64,000 nucleotides of DNA. Source: an uncultured Spirochaetales bacterium. GTDB lineage: Bacteria; Spirochaetota; Spirochaetia; Sphaerochaetales; Sphaerochaetaceae. The notes beneath the pieces were generated by a model. It did not search any database. It was not told where the DNA came from and was given only the letters and a program-made list of their open reading frames with translations. Shown in pieces: positions 34,160 to 42,768 of the stretch. Positions within the stretch are counted from its first letter, which is position 1; every line of letters begins with the position of its first letter. The DNA lies in contig CALXRC010000007.1 of NCBI GenBank assembly GCA_944390865.1, positions 16,901 through 80,900 on the forward strand, in the 5' to 3' direction. The position numbers were made by a program, and so were the translations under genes.

Positions 34160-35593
34160 CTAAAGAGTGGCAATCTGCATGCAGTCCGAGGAGTAAGAGC
34201 CTCCTGTCGTGCTTCCGGTGATCAGCGCGACCAGATCTCCGTTTGTCACAATGTTTGTCGACAATGCAAGCTCAATTGCAAGGGCTTTCATGAAGTCCAT
34301 GTCATCAAGCAGCTTTGCCATGACAGGATGCACTCCATAGGAAATGTTCAGCTGGCGGGCTGCCTTTTCATCCGTGACGCAGGCAATGATCGGACAGGCC
34401 GGACGGTAATAGCTTGTGACCTGTGCGGTGCGGCCTGAGACTGTCATGCACACAATGGCCTTGAGATTGAGGAAGAAAGATGCCTCGACAGCAGCGGATG
34501 CAATCGTGTTGGTGATGTCAGCACTGAGCTTGAGCTGGTTCTCGAAAAAGCGTCCGGAATAATTGATCTGGTTCTCCGTATAGCTCGCGATATCGCTCAT
34601 CGTCTTGACAGCCTGAATCGGATACTTTCCTGCTGCGGTCTCTCCAGACAGCATGAGACAGGTTGTGCCGTCATAGATGGCATTGGCTACGTCAGAGACC
34701 TCAGCCCTTGTGGGACGCGGATGCTCGCTCATTGACTCAAGCATCTGTGTTGCCGTCACAACGATCTTTCCCTTGTTGTAGCACTTCTTGATGATGCTCT
34801 TCTGGATTGAGGGCAGTTCGCGGAACGGAATCTCAACTCCCATGTCTCCGCGTGCGACCATGATGCCGTCAACGATCTCGAGAATCTCATCAAGGTTCTT
34901 CACCCCGCTGGCGTTTTCGATCTTCGCGATGATCTGGATCTTTTCTCCGCCGTTGACGTTTAGCAGCTTTCTGAGCTTTCGCGCATCATCAGCATTTCTC
35001 ATGAAGCTTGCGGCAATGAAGTCAACATCATTCTCAATTCCGAAGAGGATGTCATCACGGTCCTTCTCGCTTATGTACGGCTGGTCGATATTCACAGCCG
35101 GAATGTTGATGGACTTGTGGCTTGAGACTCTTCCCGGGTTGTCGACACGGCAGATGATGTCCGGACCCTTCACATCAGTCACTGTGAGGCAGACAAGACC
35201 GTCGTCAATCAGGATCACATTGCCCTTCTCCACGTCCTCCGCCAGATAGCGGTATGTGACGCCGGCGCCATCCTTGTCTCCGGGCCTGTCAGGATCCGAA
35301 TAGAGAGTGAAGGACTGTCCCTCCTCCAGCACAACCGGTCCTTCAGGAAAGTTTCCCACTCGGATTTCAGGACCCTTCGTGTCCAGAATAAGAGGAATGT
35401 GGGCACCGAGTTTTTTTGATACTCTTCTTACTCTGTCGATTCGTTCTTTGTGCTCCTCATGAGAGCCATGAGAGAAATTGAACCTTGCTGCATCCATACC
35501 GTTGAGAATGAGTTTCTCAACCATCTCATCACTGTCAACAGCAGGTCCCTGTGTACATATAATTTTAGTCTTTCGCATATCAGCACTAATCAT
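34160..35593 (-). CDS. pyk: Pyruvate kinase
   Basis: Last step of glycolysis, PEP + ADP to pyruvate + ATP. MRKTKIICTQGPA (usual TIGPA), AARFNFSHGSHEEH, LDTKGPEIR, and the catalytic Lys region IIAKIENASGVKNLDEIL followed by MVARGDMGVEIP are intact. The C-terminal allosteric domain is present; the total is 477 residues. Two Met starts are possible (35593 and 35578); the upstream one has a weak AGG. Two dyads lie upstream at 35627-35671. Confidence 0.96.
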   Translation of the reverse strand: MISADMRKTKIICTQGPAVDSDEMVEKLILNGMDAARFNFSHGSHEEHKERIDRVRRVSKKLGAHIPLILDTKGPEIRVGNFPEGPVVLEEGQSFTLYSDPDRPGDKDGAGVTYRYLAEDVEKGNVILIDDGLVCLTVTDVKGPDIICRVDNPGRVSSHKSINIPAVNIDQPYISEKDRDDILFGIENDVDFIAASFMRNADDARKLRKLLNVNGGEKIQIIAKIENASGVKNLDEILEIVDGIMVARGDMGVEIPFRELPSIQKSIIKKCYNKGKIVVTATQMLESMSEHPRPTRAEVSDVANAIYDGTTCLMLSGETAAGKYPIQAVKTMSDIASYTENQINYSGRFFENQLKLSADITNTIASAAVEASFFLNLKAIVCMTVSGRTAQVTSYYRPACPIIACVTDEKAARQLNISYGVHPVMAKLLDDMDFMKALAIELALSTNIVTNGDLVALITGSTTGGSYSSDCMQIATL

Positions 35594-35626
35594 AGCTGAT
35601 AGCCTATTTCTTTCTCAAGCGCACAG

Positions 35627-35671
35627 TTAGGCAAAAAAATGCAAGAGCTTTGCCTAATATTGAACAATATT
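35627..35671. promoter_or_regulatory. Two overlapping inverted repeats upstream of pyk
   Basis: TTAGGCAAA (35627-35635) / TTTGCCTAA (35649-35657), and AATATTG (35656-35662) / CAATATT (35665-35671), both perfect and sharing two bases. No T run follows on the minus strand, so operator sites or a leader hairpin are more likely than a terminator. Confidence 0.5.
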
Positions 35672-35717
35672 GCCGGAGCGCAGAAATTTCACAGAAAATT
35701 CAAATCCGCCTCTGCTG

Positions 35718-37667
35718 TCACAGCCCCAGGAAGGTCCTGAAATCATCCGCTTTCATCGGAGGCGAGAAGAAATAGCCCTGAAGCTCCAGTTCAGGCGAGA
35801 ATGAACGAGCATAGTCAAACTGACGCCCGTTCTCCACACCTTCGATGATCACCTTAGAGCCGGACTTGATGAAGGCTGGTATGACTGCCTTGAGGAAGAT
35901 GTCTGTTCTGGAATCAGAAAGGGCCTTTGCGAAAAGAGACTTGTCTATCTTTATGCAGTCAAAGGGCAGAGACAGAAAGCGGTGTGCCGAGGCATAGCCT
36001 TCTCCAAAATCGTCAAGATACACGCCCACCCCTCTGTCCTGGAAGATTCTCATTATCCTGCAGGCCTCGTCATAGTTTTCAATGACGCTGGATTCAGTGA
36101 TTTCGATCTTGAGAAAGGAAGCGTCAATATTGAAAGAGTCAATGAGGCTGATGACCTTGTCTGCAATGGAATAATTGTTCAGCTGGCGGGCAGAGAAGTT
36201 CAGAGATATGACGCACGGCTCAATGTTCTTCGCAGCGCAGTCACTGATCAGCTCGCAGCTCTTTCTGACAACAAAGAGAAGAATGTCATCGATGGAGCCT
36301 TCCGCCTCTGCGACAGGAATGAATTTTGCAGGGCTGAGGTACAGGCCTATCTTGGGATCATACAGGCGGACCAGACATTCTGCCTTCCTGATGAAGTTGC
36401 CCTGAGTATCGTAGACAGGCTGGAACTCCACTTCAAATTCCGCGTTCTGCAGTGCCACTGCTATGTGATTATTCGTGTTGATGATTTCCATCAGCCTCAG
36501 GTCGCAGACTGTGAGGCTGATCTCATCTCCCGTCCAGGAATAGAGACCGTCGTTCATTGAGGCGAAATCATAGCGGGCAAAGGAGAAATAGTTCAGCACC
36601 TTCATCACTTCATCAGGACTTGATGCGGATACCGGACAGGGAACAAGAAGGATCCTTGAGGCCAGACGTCCGTTGAAGGAGCCGGCACTGACGCTTTCCT
36701 TAAGCGCGCTGACAATGCTTATGCAGGAAGTCCTGCACTCTTTTTTCGCGGGAGGAGGCCCTATCAGTATGAAAGTGCCGTCATCTATTCTGAAAGCCTG
36801 CCTGATTCCCACAGCTGTTCTCAGTCTCCCGCTCACTTCTTTCAGTATGGCTTTCACAGTGTCATCACTGTAATACTTCTCAATGGTGTCGAAGCTGGAG
36901 AACTGCACCTTGATGACGGAAAACTCATCCCTGCGTCTGAAGTAATAGCTCAGTGAAGACTGCATCATCTTCCTGTTTCCCAGCTGTGTGGTCTCATCCA
37001 TCAGGAGGGAACTTGTCGTGAGATTGACAAAGTAAAAGAAAAGCAGAAGCGAGAATATGATTGTTGTCATTCTCATTACCGGCCAGATTATCTGGAAAAA
37101 GAGCAGCAGGATGACGACAAAAGGAAGATACGTCATCACCCTCCTGATCTGAGGCTGCAGCGCGTCTCTTTCCTGGAAAAGGACAATGGCAGTTATGGCG
37201 GTCTCAGACATCAGGAGCAGGCTGAAGATGCTGTATGAAAGCGAGAACTCAGGCATTCCGTCAGCGGAAATGCTGAAAAAGAGCCTTGTCTTCGCATTTG
37301 CCGCCACCAGCAGGACTGAAAAGATGACAAGCGCAGCTCCGAAGATGTTTATCGGCTTCAGGTTGAGGCTGAGCTGAGAATCATGCTTGAGCGCTGTGAG
37401 TATGTACATCATGTAAATGGTCGCGAGAAGCTGGGTCAGGACAATGCTGGCTGACCAGCTGAGAAAGGTGAAGACCGCAGAGCGGCCGGCAAGGAGTATG
37501 GCTATGATGTTGAAGACAGTGAAGACAATTGTCGCGCCAAGCAGAAAGAGGAAGGACTCTTTCTTCCTGCCTGGATACATCGTCTCCTCCCCTGTCACAT
37601 AAATGAGAATTGCAAGCGGGAAGATCAGTGCGGCAATATCAGTTGTCACCAGTGCATGCTCAAACAT
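35718..37667 (-). CDS. Membrane EAL-domain protein with degenerate GGDEF domain
   Basis: A 649-residue c-di-GMP-type signalling protein. Several membrane helices fill the first about 230 residues. A GGDEF-like fold follows (QLGNRKMMQSSL, then RIDDGTFILIG), but the GG(D/E)EF active loop is missing, so it probably does not make c-di-GMP. The C-terminal EAL domain has ECLVR (ExLxR), NFSARQL, EITESS, DDFGEGYAS, IKIDKS, EGVEN and QGYFFSPP, so phosphodiesterase activity is likely. The ATG at 37667 lacks a ribosome site and lies 6 nt after TATAAT. Confidence 0.88.
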   Translation of the reverse strand: MFEHALVTTDIAALIFPLAILIYVTGEETMYPGRKKESFLFLLGATIVFTVFNIIAILLAGRSAVFTFLSWSASIVLTQLLATIYMMYILTALKHDSQLSLNLKPINIFGAALVIFSVLLVAANAKTRLFFSISADGMPEFSLSYSIFSLLLMSETAITAIVLFQERDALQPQIRRVMTYLPFVVILLLFFQIIWPVMRMTTIIFSLLLFFYFVNLTTSSLLMDETTQLGNRKMMQSSLSYYFRRRDEFSVIKVQFSSFDTIEKYYSDDTVKAILKEVSGRLRTAVGIRQAFRIDDGTFILIGPPPAKKECRTSCISIVSALKESVSAGSFNGRLASRILLVPCPVSASSPDEVMKVLNYFSFARYDFASMNDGLYSWTGDEISLTVCDLRLMEIINTNNHIAVALQNAEFEVEFQPVYDTQGNFIRKAECLVRLYDPKIGLYLSPAKFIPVAEAEGSIDDILLFVVRKSCELISDCAAKNIEPCVISLNFSARQLNNYSIADKVISLIDSFNIDASFLKIEITESSVIENYDEACRIMRIFQDRGVGVYLDDFGEGYASAHRFLSLPFDCIKIDKSLFAKALSDSRTDIFLKAVIPAFIKSGSKVIIEGVENGRQFDYARSFSPELELQGYFFSPPMKADDFRTFLGL

Positions 37668-37673
37668 AGAACA

Positions 37674-37703
37674 ATTATAAGAGATTGTGAGCAATAATTG
37701 TAA
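37674..37703 (-). promoter_or_regulatory. Leaderless promoter of the EAL gene, sharing its -35 with tatD
   Basis: Minus strand TTACAA (37698-37703), 18-nt spacer, TATAAT (37674-37679), 6 nt, ATG. The same six base pairs read TTGTAA on the plus strand and serve the divergent promoter. Confidence 0.6.
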
Positions 37704-37725
37704 GATTCTTTTTTTCTGCTATCAT
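37698..37725 (+). promoter_or_regulatory. Leaderless promoter of tatD, sharing its -35 with the EAL gene
   Basis: TTGTAA (37698-37703), 16-nt spacer with extended TGC, TATCAT (37720-37725), 7 nt, ATG at 37733. Confidence 0.6.
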
Positions 37726-37732
37726 GGAAGTC

Positions 37733-38347
37733 ATGTTTGATGCCCACTGTCACATGGGATTAGCGTATTCAGATGCAATTGTCTGCACCAGCAGGACAGA
37801 CGAGTACGGCGCCGTCAGCTCATATCCCCTTCACTCTTTCGGAATACTGAGAAAGGACGGAGGCGATTTGAGACTGCTGGCTCAGGCTCTGGAAAATGAT
37901 GAAAAAGCCATGGTCGGAGAGTTTGGACTTGACTCGCGCTTCAATGAAGGAGATGAGCTTTTCCTCAGCCAGCTGAAGCTTGCAAAAGACCTGGCAAGGC
38001 CCTTCACTCTCCATGTCGTCCACAGGCACAGCGAAGTGATCAGAGCGCTGAAAAAGATAAAGCCTGTCTGTCCCTTCATTGTCCACGGCTACACGTCAAG
38101 CGCCCAGCTTGCCGCTGAATACGCAAGGCTTGGCGGCTTTATTTCACTCAGCCCGCTTTCTGCCAGGACGAGGGATTATGAGAAACTTCTGGCTCTGCCC
38201 TTCCTGCTTGAAAGCGACATGCCCCTGAGCGCGGAAAGTCTGGCCGTCCTTGACAGCTGGTACGAGAAAGCGGCGTCAGACATGAAGACAGAAAGAGAAA
38301 GACTTGAGGAAATGATAAATGAGCGAAAAGCAGTTTTCACGACTTGA
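37733..38347 (+). CDS. TatD-family metal-dependent hydrolase, short form
   Basis: A 204-residue amidohydrolase-fold protein. FDAHCHMG at the N-terminus gives the HxH metal pair, MVGEFGLDSRF the conserved Glu, FTLHVVHR and FIVHGYTSS the later His ligands, and LLESDMP the Asp. TatD enzymes act as DNases; this one is about 50 residues shorter than usual. The start at 37733 rather than 37724 was chosen because the earlier ATG lies inside the predicted -10. The 3' end overlaps tcdA by 29 nt. Confidence 0.82.
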   Translation: MFDAHCHMGLAYSDAIVCTSRTDEYGAVSSYPLHSFGILRKDGGDLRLLAQALENDEKAMVGEFGLDSRFNEGDELFLSQLKLAKDLARPFTLHVVHRHSEVIRALKKIKPVCPFIVHGYTSSAQLAAEYARLGGFISLSPLSARTRDYEKLLALPFLLESDMPLSAESLAVLDSWYEKAASDMKTERERLEEMINERKAVFTT

Positions 38348-39050
38348 GAGGCTGATTGGAAAGGAGGCGGTTGAGCGTCTTCATTCAGCCCGTGCAGTGG
38401 TTTTCGGAGTGGGTGCCGTCGGCGGCCATGCCTTTGAAAGCCTTGTAAGATGCGGAATCGGAAACATCACAATAGTGGATTTCGACGTAGTTGAGGAGTC
38501 CAACATCAACAGGCAGATCATCGCGCTTCACAGCACAGTGGGAATGGAAAAAGTGACTGCTGCCTCCCGGCGCGCTCTCGACATATACCCGCAGCTTAAA
38601 ATCAAAGCGGTCAATGCATTCGCAGACAGCAGCAACATCCCCTCCTTGATAGAAGGAGCAGATGCCGTGCTTGACTGCATTGACACTGTCTCGTCAAAGC
38701 TTGAGATCATACGCTCCTGCCAGAATCAGGGCATCTGGATGATCTCATCAATGGGAGCGGCTCTGCGCAGGGATCTGAGCCAGATCAGATTTGCAAGCCT
38801 TGACCAGACAAGCGGCTGTCCGCTGGCACGCGCCCTGAGGACAAGGGTGAGAAAGGCAGGGCTCAGCGCCCGCGTCCCTGTAGTCTATTCTCCAGAGCAG
38901 GTGGTCTTTGACTACACTCAGGAAAATGATGAGAGGGCGGACGAAAGAAGAAAGCAGATAAGCCTTGGAAGCCTGCCGACAATAACAGCCGCCTTCGGCC
39001 AGTACATGGCCCAGGGTGCCATAAATCATATCCTGGGCGCTTCAGGCTAA
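38319..39050 (+). CDS. tcdA: tRNA threonylcarbamoyladenosine dehydratase (ThiF/MoeB family)
   Basis: Cyclises the t6A base of tRNA to ct6A using ATP. The protein has 243 residues. The adenylation site VVFGVGAVGGHAFESLVRCGIGNITIVDFDVVEESNINRQ is the E1-like signature and closely matches TcdA/CsdL; VLDCIDTVSSK and SSMGAALRRDL follow. General ThiF-like activities are possible but length and sequence favour TcdA. The gene begins within the tatD 3' end and ends 9 nt inside a convergent gene. Confidence 0.88.
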   Translation: MSEKQFSRLERLIGKEAVERLHSARAVVFGVGAVGGHAFESLVRCGIGNITIVDFDVVEESNINRQIIALHSTVGMEKVTAASRRALDIYPQLKIKAVNAFADSSNIPSLIEGADAVLDCIDTVSSKLEIIRSCQNQGIWMISSMGAALRRDLSQIRFASLDQTSGCPLARALRTRVRKAGLSARVPVVYSPEQVVFDYTQENDERADERRKQISLGSLPTITAAFGQYMAQGAINHILGASG

Positions 39051-39608
39051 CGTGGCATGCTCAAAGAACTCAGGGCGGTGGAAATCAGGCTCCTGAGTGC
39101 TTATCGGCGCGAAGGACAGGAAGTGAGGCTCCCTGAGCTCATCGCCGCACTTGTACAGGTTGAAGGCGATATCAGCAGGAATGCCGCTGATCAGTCCGAG
39201 ACGGGCCAGATCAACGCTTATCTTCATTTCCCAGCGGCTGCGCTTGTTGTTGTTTTCCAGAATCGCAACATCAGTGCTGACAGCGCTGCGCTCTTCAGCA
39301 GAGTATCTGATCCGGTCCTTTCTTCCGGGTCCGTGGCAGGCAAGAAAGGCCCCTGAGGCGCTGCATTCGATGTTTGTGTATTCATCGCTGTCCTCTGCCT
39401 TGATGAATATTTCCACGCAGCTGTCGGTCCACACCATGCCGTTTGGCTCATTGACCATTCTTCTCAGCTCACTCTCGCTGACAGAGAAGTTCACGTGCAG
39501 CACGGTTCCGGTATGAAAGACGACAGCGCTTGCGCTTACATTCTCCCTCCTGCTGCCCCACAGATAGTTGTCGAGTTTAAGCTCTACAGGTTTCTCGCTG
39601 ATAATCAT
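39042..39608 (-). CDS. Carbohydrate-binding family 9-like protein without signal peptide
   Basis: A 188-residue beta-rich protein. VWTDSCVEIFIKAEDSDEYTNIECSASG matches the metal/ligand region of CBM9-like domains (DSCVEFF), and WEMKISVDLARLGLI and IAFNLYKCGDELREPHFLSFAPI fit the end of that fold. There is no enzyme domain and no export signal, so its ligand and location are unclear. It converges on tcdA with a 9-nt overlap. The start has no clear ribosome site. Confidence 0.72.
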   Translation of the reverse strand: MIISEKPVELKLDNYLWGSRRENVSASAVVFHTGTVLHVNFSVSESELRRMVNEPNGMVWTDSCVEIFIKAEDSDEYTNIECSASGAFLACHGPGRKDRIRYSAEERSAVSTDVAILENNNKRSRWEMKISVDLARLGLISGIPADIAFNLYKCGDELREPHFLSFAPISTQEPDFHRPEFFEHATLA

Positions 39609-39631
39609 AAAAAAAGAATAGCATGTAAAAG

Positions 39632-39664
39632 CAAAAAAATACAGGAACCGTCTGACGGTTCCTG
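39632..39664 (-). terminator. Terminator after the 29-residue basic peptide gene
   Basis: Stem CAGGAACCG (39642-39650) / CGGTTCCTG (39656-39664), 5-nt loop, followed on the minus strand by a TATTTTTTTGC tract. Confidence 0.85.
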
Positions 39665-39693
39665 CATCGCACTTTACGCACTCAGAAAAAGAG

Positions 39694-39783
39694 TTACTTC
39701 TTCTTATGTCTGTTAGCTCTTAATCTCTTCTTCCTCTTGTGAGTCGCAATCTTGTGCTTCTTTCTTTTCCTACCACAAGGCAC
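39694..39783 (-). CDS. 29-residue basic peptide, AURKAIP1/COX24 (mS38-like) ribosomal type
   Basis: A complete mini-gene: GTG start, AAGGAG 8 nt upstream, TAA stop, its own promoter and terminator. The product starts MPCGRKRKKHKIATHKRKK and ends RLRANRHKKK, nearly all Lys, Arg and His. KKHKIATHKRKKRLR...RHKKK matches the AURKAIP1/COX24 domain found in bacterial and mitochondrial small ribosomal subunits. It would bind rRNA at the decoding region. It is not L34 (which has KRTYQPS) nor L36. The size makes it easy to miss in automatic annotation. Confidence 0.8.
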   Translation of the reverse strand: MPCGRKRKKHKIATHKRKKRLRANRHKKK

Positions 39784-39834
39784 GGTTGTTACTCCTTATA
39801 TTTCCAATTGGAATTTATGTAATTACATTTGGCC

Positions 39835-39864
39835 ATTATGCTCACTGCAGGCATTCTTTGTCAA
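39835..39864 (-). promoter_or_regulatory. Strong promoter of the basic peptide gene, followed by two 12-bp palindromes
   Basis: Minus strand: TTGACA (39859-39864), 18-nt spacer, CATAAT (39835-39840). Downstream lie two perfect palindromes, ATGTAATTACAT (39817-39828) at the predicted start and TTCCAATTGGAA (39802-39813) just before the ribosome site. Confidence 0.65.
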
Positions 39865-39985
39865 TAGCCGCAGGACAGCCTTTCTTGTTGATGAGGCGAT
39901 GCAGCAGATGACAAAAGAGTGCCTGCCCTTACAGCGCGGAAGGAGGGCAGTTTTCCATGCATCACTGAAAGAAAATCTTCAGCAT

Positions 39986-41257
39986 TCAGAACAGCCACTC
40001 TCCCTGCACTGCCTTGTGAAGCACGCTGCCGTCAGGATTGAGGTAGATATAGCGCTCGACGCGTTCTGCGACGGTCAGACCGTCCAGCATTGTGGGAAGC
40101 CTGCTGTCATCGAGCACAAGAATATCTGCATCACAGCCCGGCTCAAAGGATCCGGCTGAACCGAAGAATGAGCCGCCTGCCTTGCTTGCCATGTAGAATG
40201 CGCTGGTGAAGTCAAGAGGCTTCAGGTCCTGGTCTACATGACGCCACCTGAGCTTGCTGATCCTGACTGCATCACAGATGGCCCTGAACATGGAGAGACT
40301 GGCTCCGCCAGCGACATCAGTGGCAAGCGCGATGTTGCATCCGCGCTCAAGATAGTACCGGGCTCCCATCATTCCGGATGACAGGTTCGTATTTGAATCA
40401 GGACAGTGGGCAATATAGATATTGCTGTTCTCCAGCAGCTCCTCTTCCCTGCCGTAGGAATAGACGCAGTGCGCCATTATTGTCCTGACCCTGCCCCACA
40501 GTCCCAGTTTGTCATACGCATCTGCATAGGATGAGGAAGAAGGCATGAGCTCGCTTACCCAGTCAAGCTCTCCCGGGTTTTCAGAAAGATGACTCTGCAG
40601 CGGAATGTCATACTTCACGGCCAGCTCACCGAGAGCCATGGAAAGTCTGTCGCTGCAGCTTGGAATGAAGCGCGGCGTCACGATTGGATAGACTCTGGAG
40701 AAGGAGGACCTGACCTGCTTTATGTACTCTTCTTCACTCTTGATGGCCTCAGCTGTATCCTCTATGAGAATGTCAGGGCTGTTGCGGTCCATTGAGACCT
40801 TGCCCACATAGCTTATGAGGCCGGACTCTTCCAGCTGCCTGCACAGCAGGAGGCTTGAGTCCTTATGTATTGTCGCGAAAATGCAGCTGCGCGTTGTCGG
40901 GCTTTTGAGCATGTCATCGACAAAGATCCTGTAGGCCTTCTCTGCATAGGAGGGATCACAGTACATGGCTTCCTGAGGAAAGGTATGATTGTTGAGCCAG
41001 TCGAGCAGCTCCTCATCCATCCACAGCCCCCTGAACTGATACTGGCTTGCGTGAATATGCAGATCAGTCAGACCGGGAATGATGAGACGGCCAGAATAGT
41101 CATATTTGTCAAGACCGCTGTACCTGCCGGGAAGCTTTTCATAAATTCCTTCGACCCTGCCGTCAATGACAACGAGCCAGGACGACGGGCAGCTTGTTTT
41201 CTTGTCATACTGCGGCGTGAAGAAGATATCACCGCGGAGAGCAAAACTTCTTTCCAT
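39986..41257 (-). CDS. guaD: Guanine deaminase (amidohydrolase family)
   Basis: Converts guanine to xanthine. The protein has 423 residues. The metal-binding IIPGLTDLHIHASQYQFRGLWMDEELLDWL matches guanine deaminase, followed by QSHLSENPGELDWV, MAHCVYS, IAHCPDSNTNLSSGMM and LATDVAGG, which supply the other zinc ligands and guanine contacts. The start at 41257 has GGGAG upstream; the frame continues 31 codons further but without family similarity. It links to purine salvage (nucleoside importer, upp and guaB elsewhere in the window). Confidence 0.88.
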   Translation of the reverse strand: MERSFALRGDIFFTPQYDKKTSCPSSWLVVIDGRVEGIYEKLPGRYSGLDKYDYSGRLIIPGLTDLHIHASQYQFRGLWMDEELLDWLNNHTFPQEAMYCDPSYAEKAYRIFVDDMLKSPTTRSCIFATIHKDSSLLLCRQLEESGLISYVGKVSMDRNSPDILIEDTAEAIKSEEEYIKQVRSSFSRVYPIVTPRFIPSCSDRLSMALGELAVKYDIPLQSHLSENPGELDWVSELMPSSSSYADAYDKLGLWGRVRTIMAHCVYSYGREEELLENSNIYIAHCPDSNTNLSSGMMGARYYLERGCNIALATDVAGGASLSMFRAICDAVRISKLRWRHVDQDLKPLDFTSAFYMASKAGGSFFGSAGSFEPGCDADILVLDDSRLPTMLDGLTVAERVERYIYLNPDGSVLHKAVQGEWLF

Positions 41258-41406
41258 AACATACTCCCGGGCGGGGCCTGTATTTCCCTGCGCCGCCCTC
41301 AATTTTACCACAGATACGCAGGAAGGATGTGAAAATTTTGTTTTTCGCATTTTTCTCTACCCTTTTTGCCCATATTGCGTTAATCTTTTCTTGTCAGGGG
41401 AAATTG

Positions 41407-42768
41407 ATGAAGATTCTCATTCTCGGGTTAGGAACAAACGGCGGAGGCCTCTCCGCGGCACTTTATTTTGCAAAACGCGGCAAAGATTGTGTACGCGTGT
41501 CTGACAGCGCCCCCCGTTCCGCCTTTGCCCTGGTGCCTGATCAGCTTGAGAGCCTGGGCGTTGAGTGCCACTTCAGCCAGGCGGATCCCCGCGACGACAT
41601 CAAATGGGCCGATATTGTGATAAAGAATCCGGCAGTGCCGCAGAGCCTGCCGCAGCTTTCCCTCGCAAGGCGCATTGCAAATGACTTTTCCTTCCTTTTC
41701 AGCAGCCCTCTGATAAAAGACATTAAGCTGATTGCAGTTACAGGGACAAAGGGAAAATCGACAACTGTCGCCGCAGTCCAGCACGGTCTGAATGAACTTG
41801 GGCAGGAAGCCCTGATCTGCGGCAATATCGGCATATCAGCCTTCAGTGTGCTTGAGGAGCTTGAGAAAAGGGAAAGGGAAGGAAGAAAGCCCCCGCTTTA
41901 CATTGTGATGGAGATGTCCAGCTGGCAGATTCACGACACCTATGTCTCTCTCAACGGCTTCATGCCCCGCTTGCGCCTTGCGATACTGACAAGCGTTTAT
42001 GCCGATCATCTGAACAGCTATGACACTATGAGAGAGTACTATGAGGACAAGCTTAGGCTTTTCGGCACTCACTGCGAAGCGATACTTGTCAATGAAAACG
42101 ACAGGAAGTTCTTTCTTGAGCACACCTTCGGGCTGAAAAAGCTTGTCTCAGCCTTTCCCGGCTACAAGAATCCGTTCAGGGAGAAAAAAATGGAGCTTCA
42201 GTGCGCCTACTCTGCCCTCAGGCTCCTGGGCCTGGAGCGCAGGAAAGTGATAAGCGCCCTCAGCTCATACAAGGGGATGCCGCACAGAATCGAGCAGGTT
42301 GCCTTATATAAGGACCTCATGTTCGTCAATGACTCAGCGGCAACGATTGCCGAGGCCGTGACCTTCACGATGAAAAACCTGGCTCCGCTCTCGACGCACC
42401 TAATCTGCGGAGGCACAGACAAGAACCTGAGCGGAAGCGGAATGCTGGATGCACTTCAGATGGCAACCTCCGTCACGCTGCTTGACGGGTCTTTCACCCG
42501 CAATGAGCTGATGCCAATGATGAAGGAAAGAAAGATGAAGTATTCAGGTCCTTTTGACAATATGAAGGACGCCTTTGACGCGGCGCTTGAGCAGGCGGTA
42601 AAGAAACGCAAGGCCTTCAAGCAGGTGCAGTGCATCCTGCTTTCTCCGGGAGCCGCGAGCTTTGAGCTTTTCAAGAATGAGTTTGACAGAGGCAACCAGT
42701 TCAAGTTCCTCGTCAAGCGCTATATAGCATTCGACAGCGGCAGGGAAAGCTTTCCGCTTGAAAGCTAG
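41407..42768 (+). CDS. murD: UDP-N-acetylmuramoyl-L-alanine--D-glutamate ligase
   Basis: Adds D-Glu to UDP-MurNAc-L-Ala in peptidoglycan synthesis. The protein has 453 residues. N-terminal Rossmann segment ILILGLGTNGGG, ATP loop TGTKGKST (about 112-119), MEMSSWQ, and NDSAATIAEAV plus ICGGTDKNL are Mur-ligase marks; MPHRIEQV is the late His motif. The start has AGGGG 8 nt upstream. MurD stands alone here, outside a dcw cluster. Its TAG stop shares CTAG with the convergent gene. Confidence 0.9.
   Translation: MKILILGLGTNGGGLSAALYFAKRGKDCVRVSDSAPRSAFALVPDQLESLGVECHFSQADPRDDIKWADIVIKNPAVPQSLPQLSLARRIANDFSFLFSSPLIKDIKLIAVTGTKGKSTTVAAVQHGLNELGQEALICGNIGISAFSVLEELEKREREGRKPPLYIVMEMSSWQIHDTYVSLNGFMPRLRLAILTSVYADHLNSYDTMREYYEDKLRLFGTHCEAILVNENDRKFFLEHTFGLKKLVSAFPGYKNPFREKKMELQCAYSALRLLGLERRKVISALSSYKGMPHRIEQVALYKDLMFVNDSAATIAEAVTFTMKNLAPLSTHLICGGTDKNLSGSGMLDALQMATSVTLLDGSFTRNELMPMMKERKMKYSGPFDNMKDAFDAALEQAVKKRKAFKQVQCILLSPGAASFELFKNEFDRGNQFKFLVKRYIAFDSGRESFPLES

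Noticed and set aside
38528..39029. Antisense frames opposite tcdA
   Set aside because: They mirror the codon bias of tcdA and carry no motif.
39694..39783. Ribosomal protein L34 or L36 as the identity of the small basic gene
   Set aside because: L34 has a KRTYQPS/NRKR core and L36 a four-ligand zinc pattern; neither is present.
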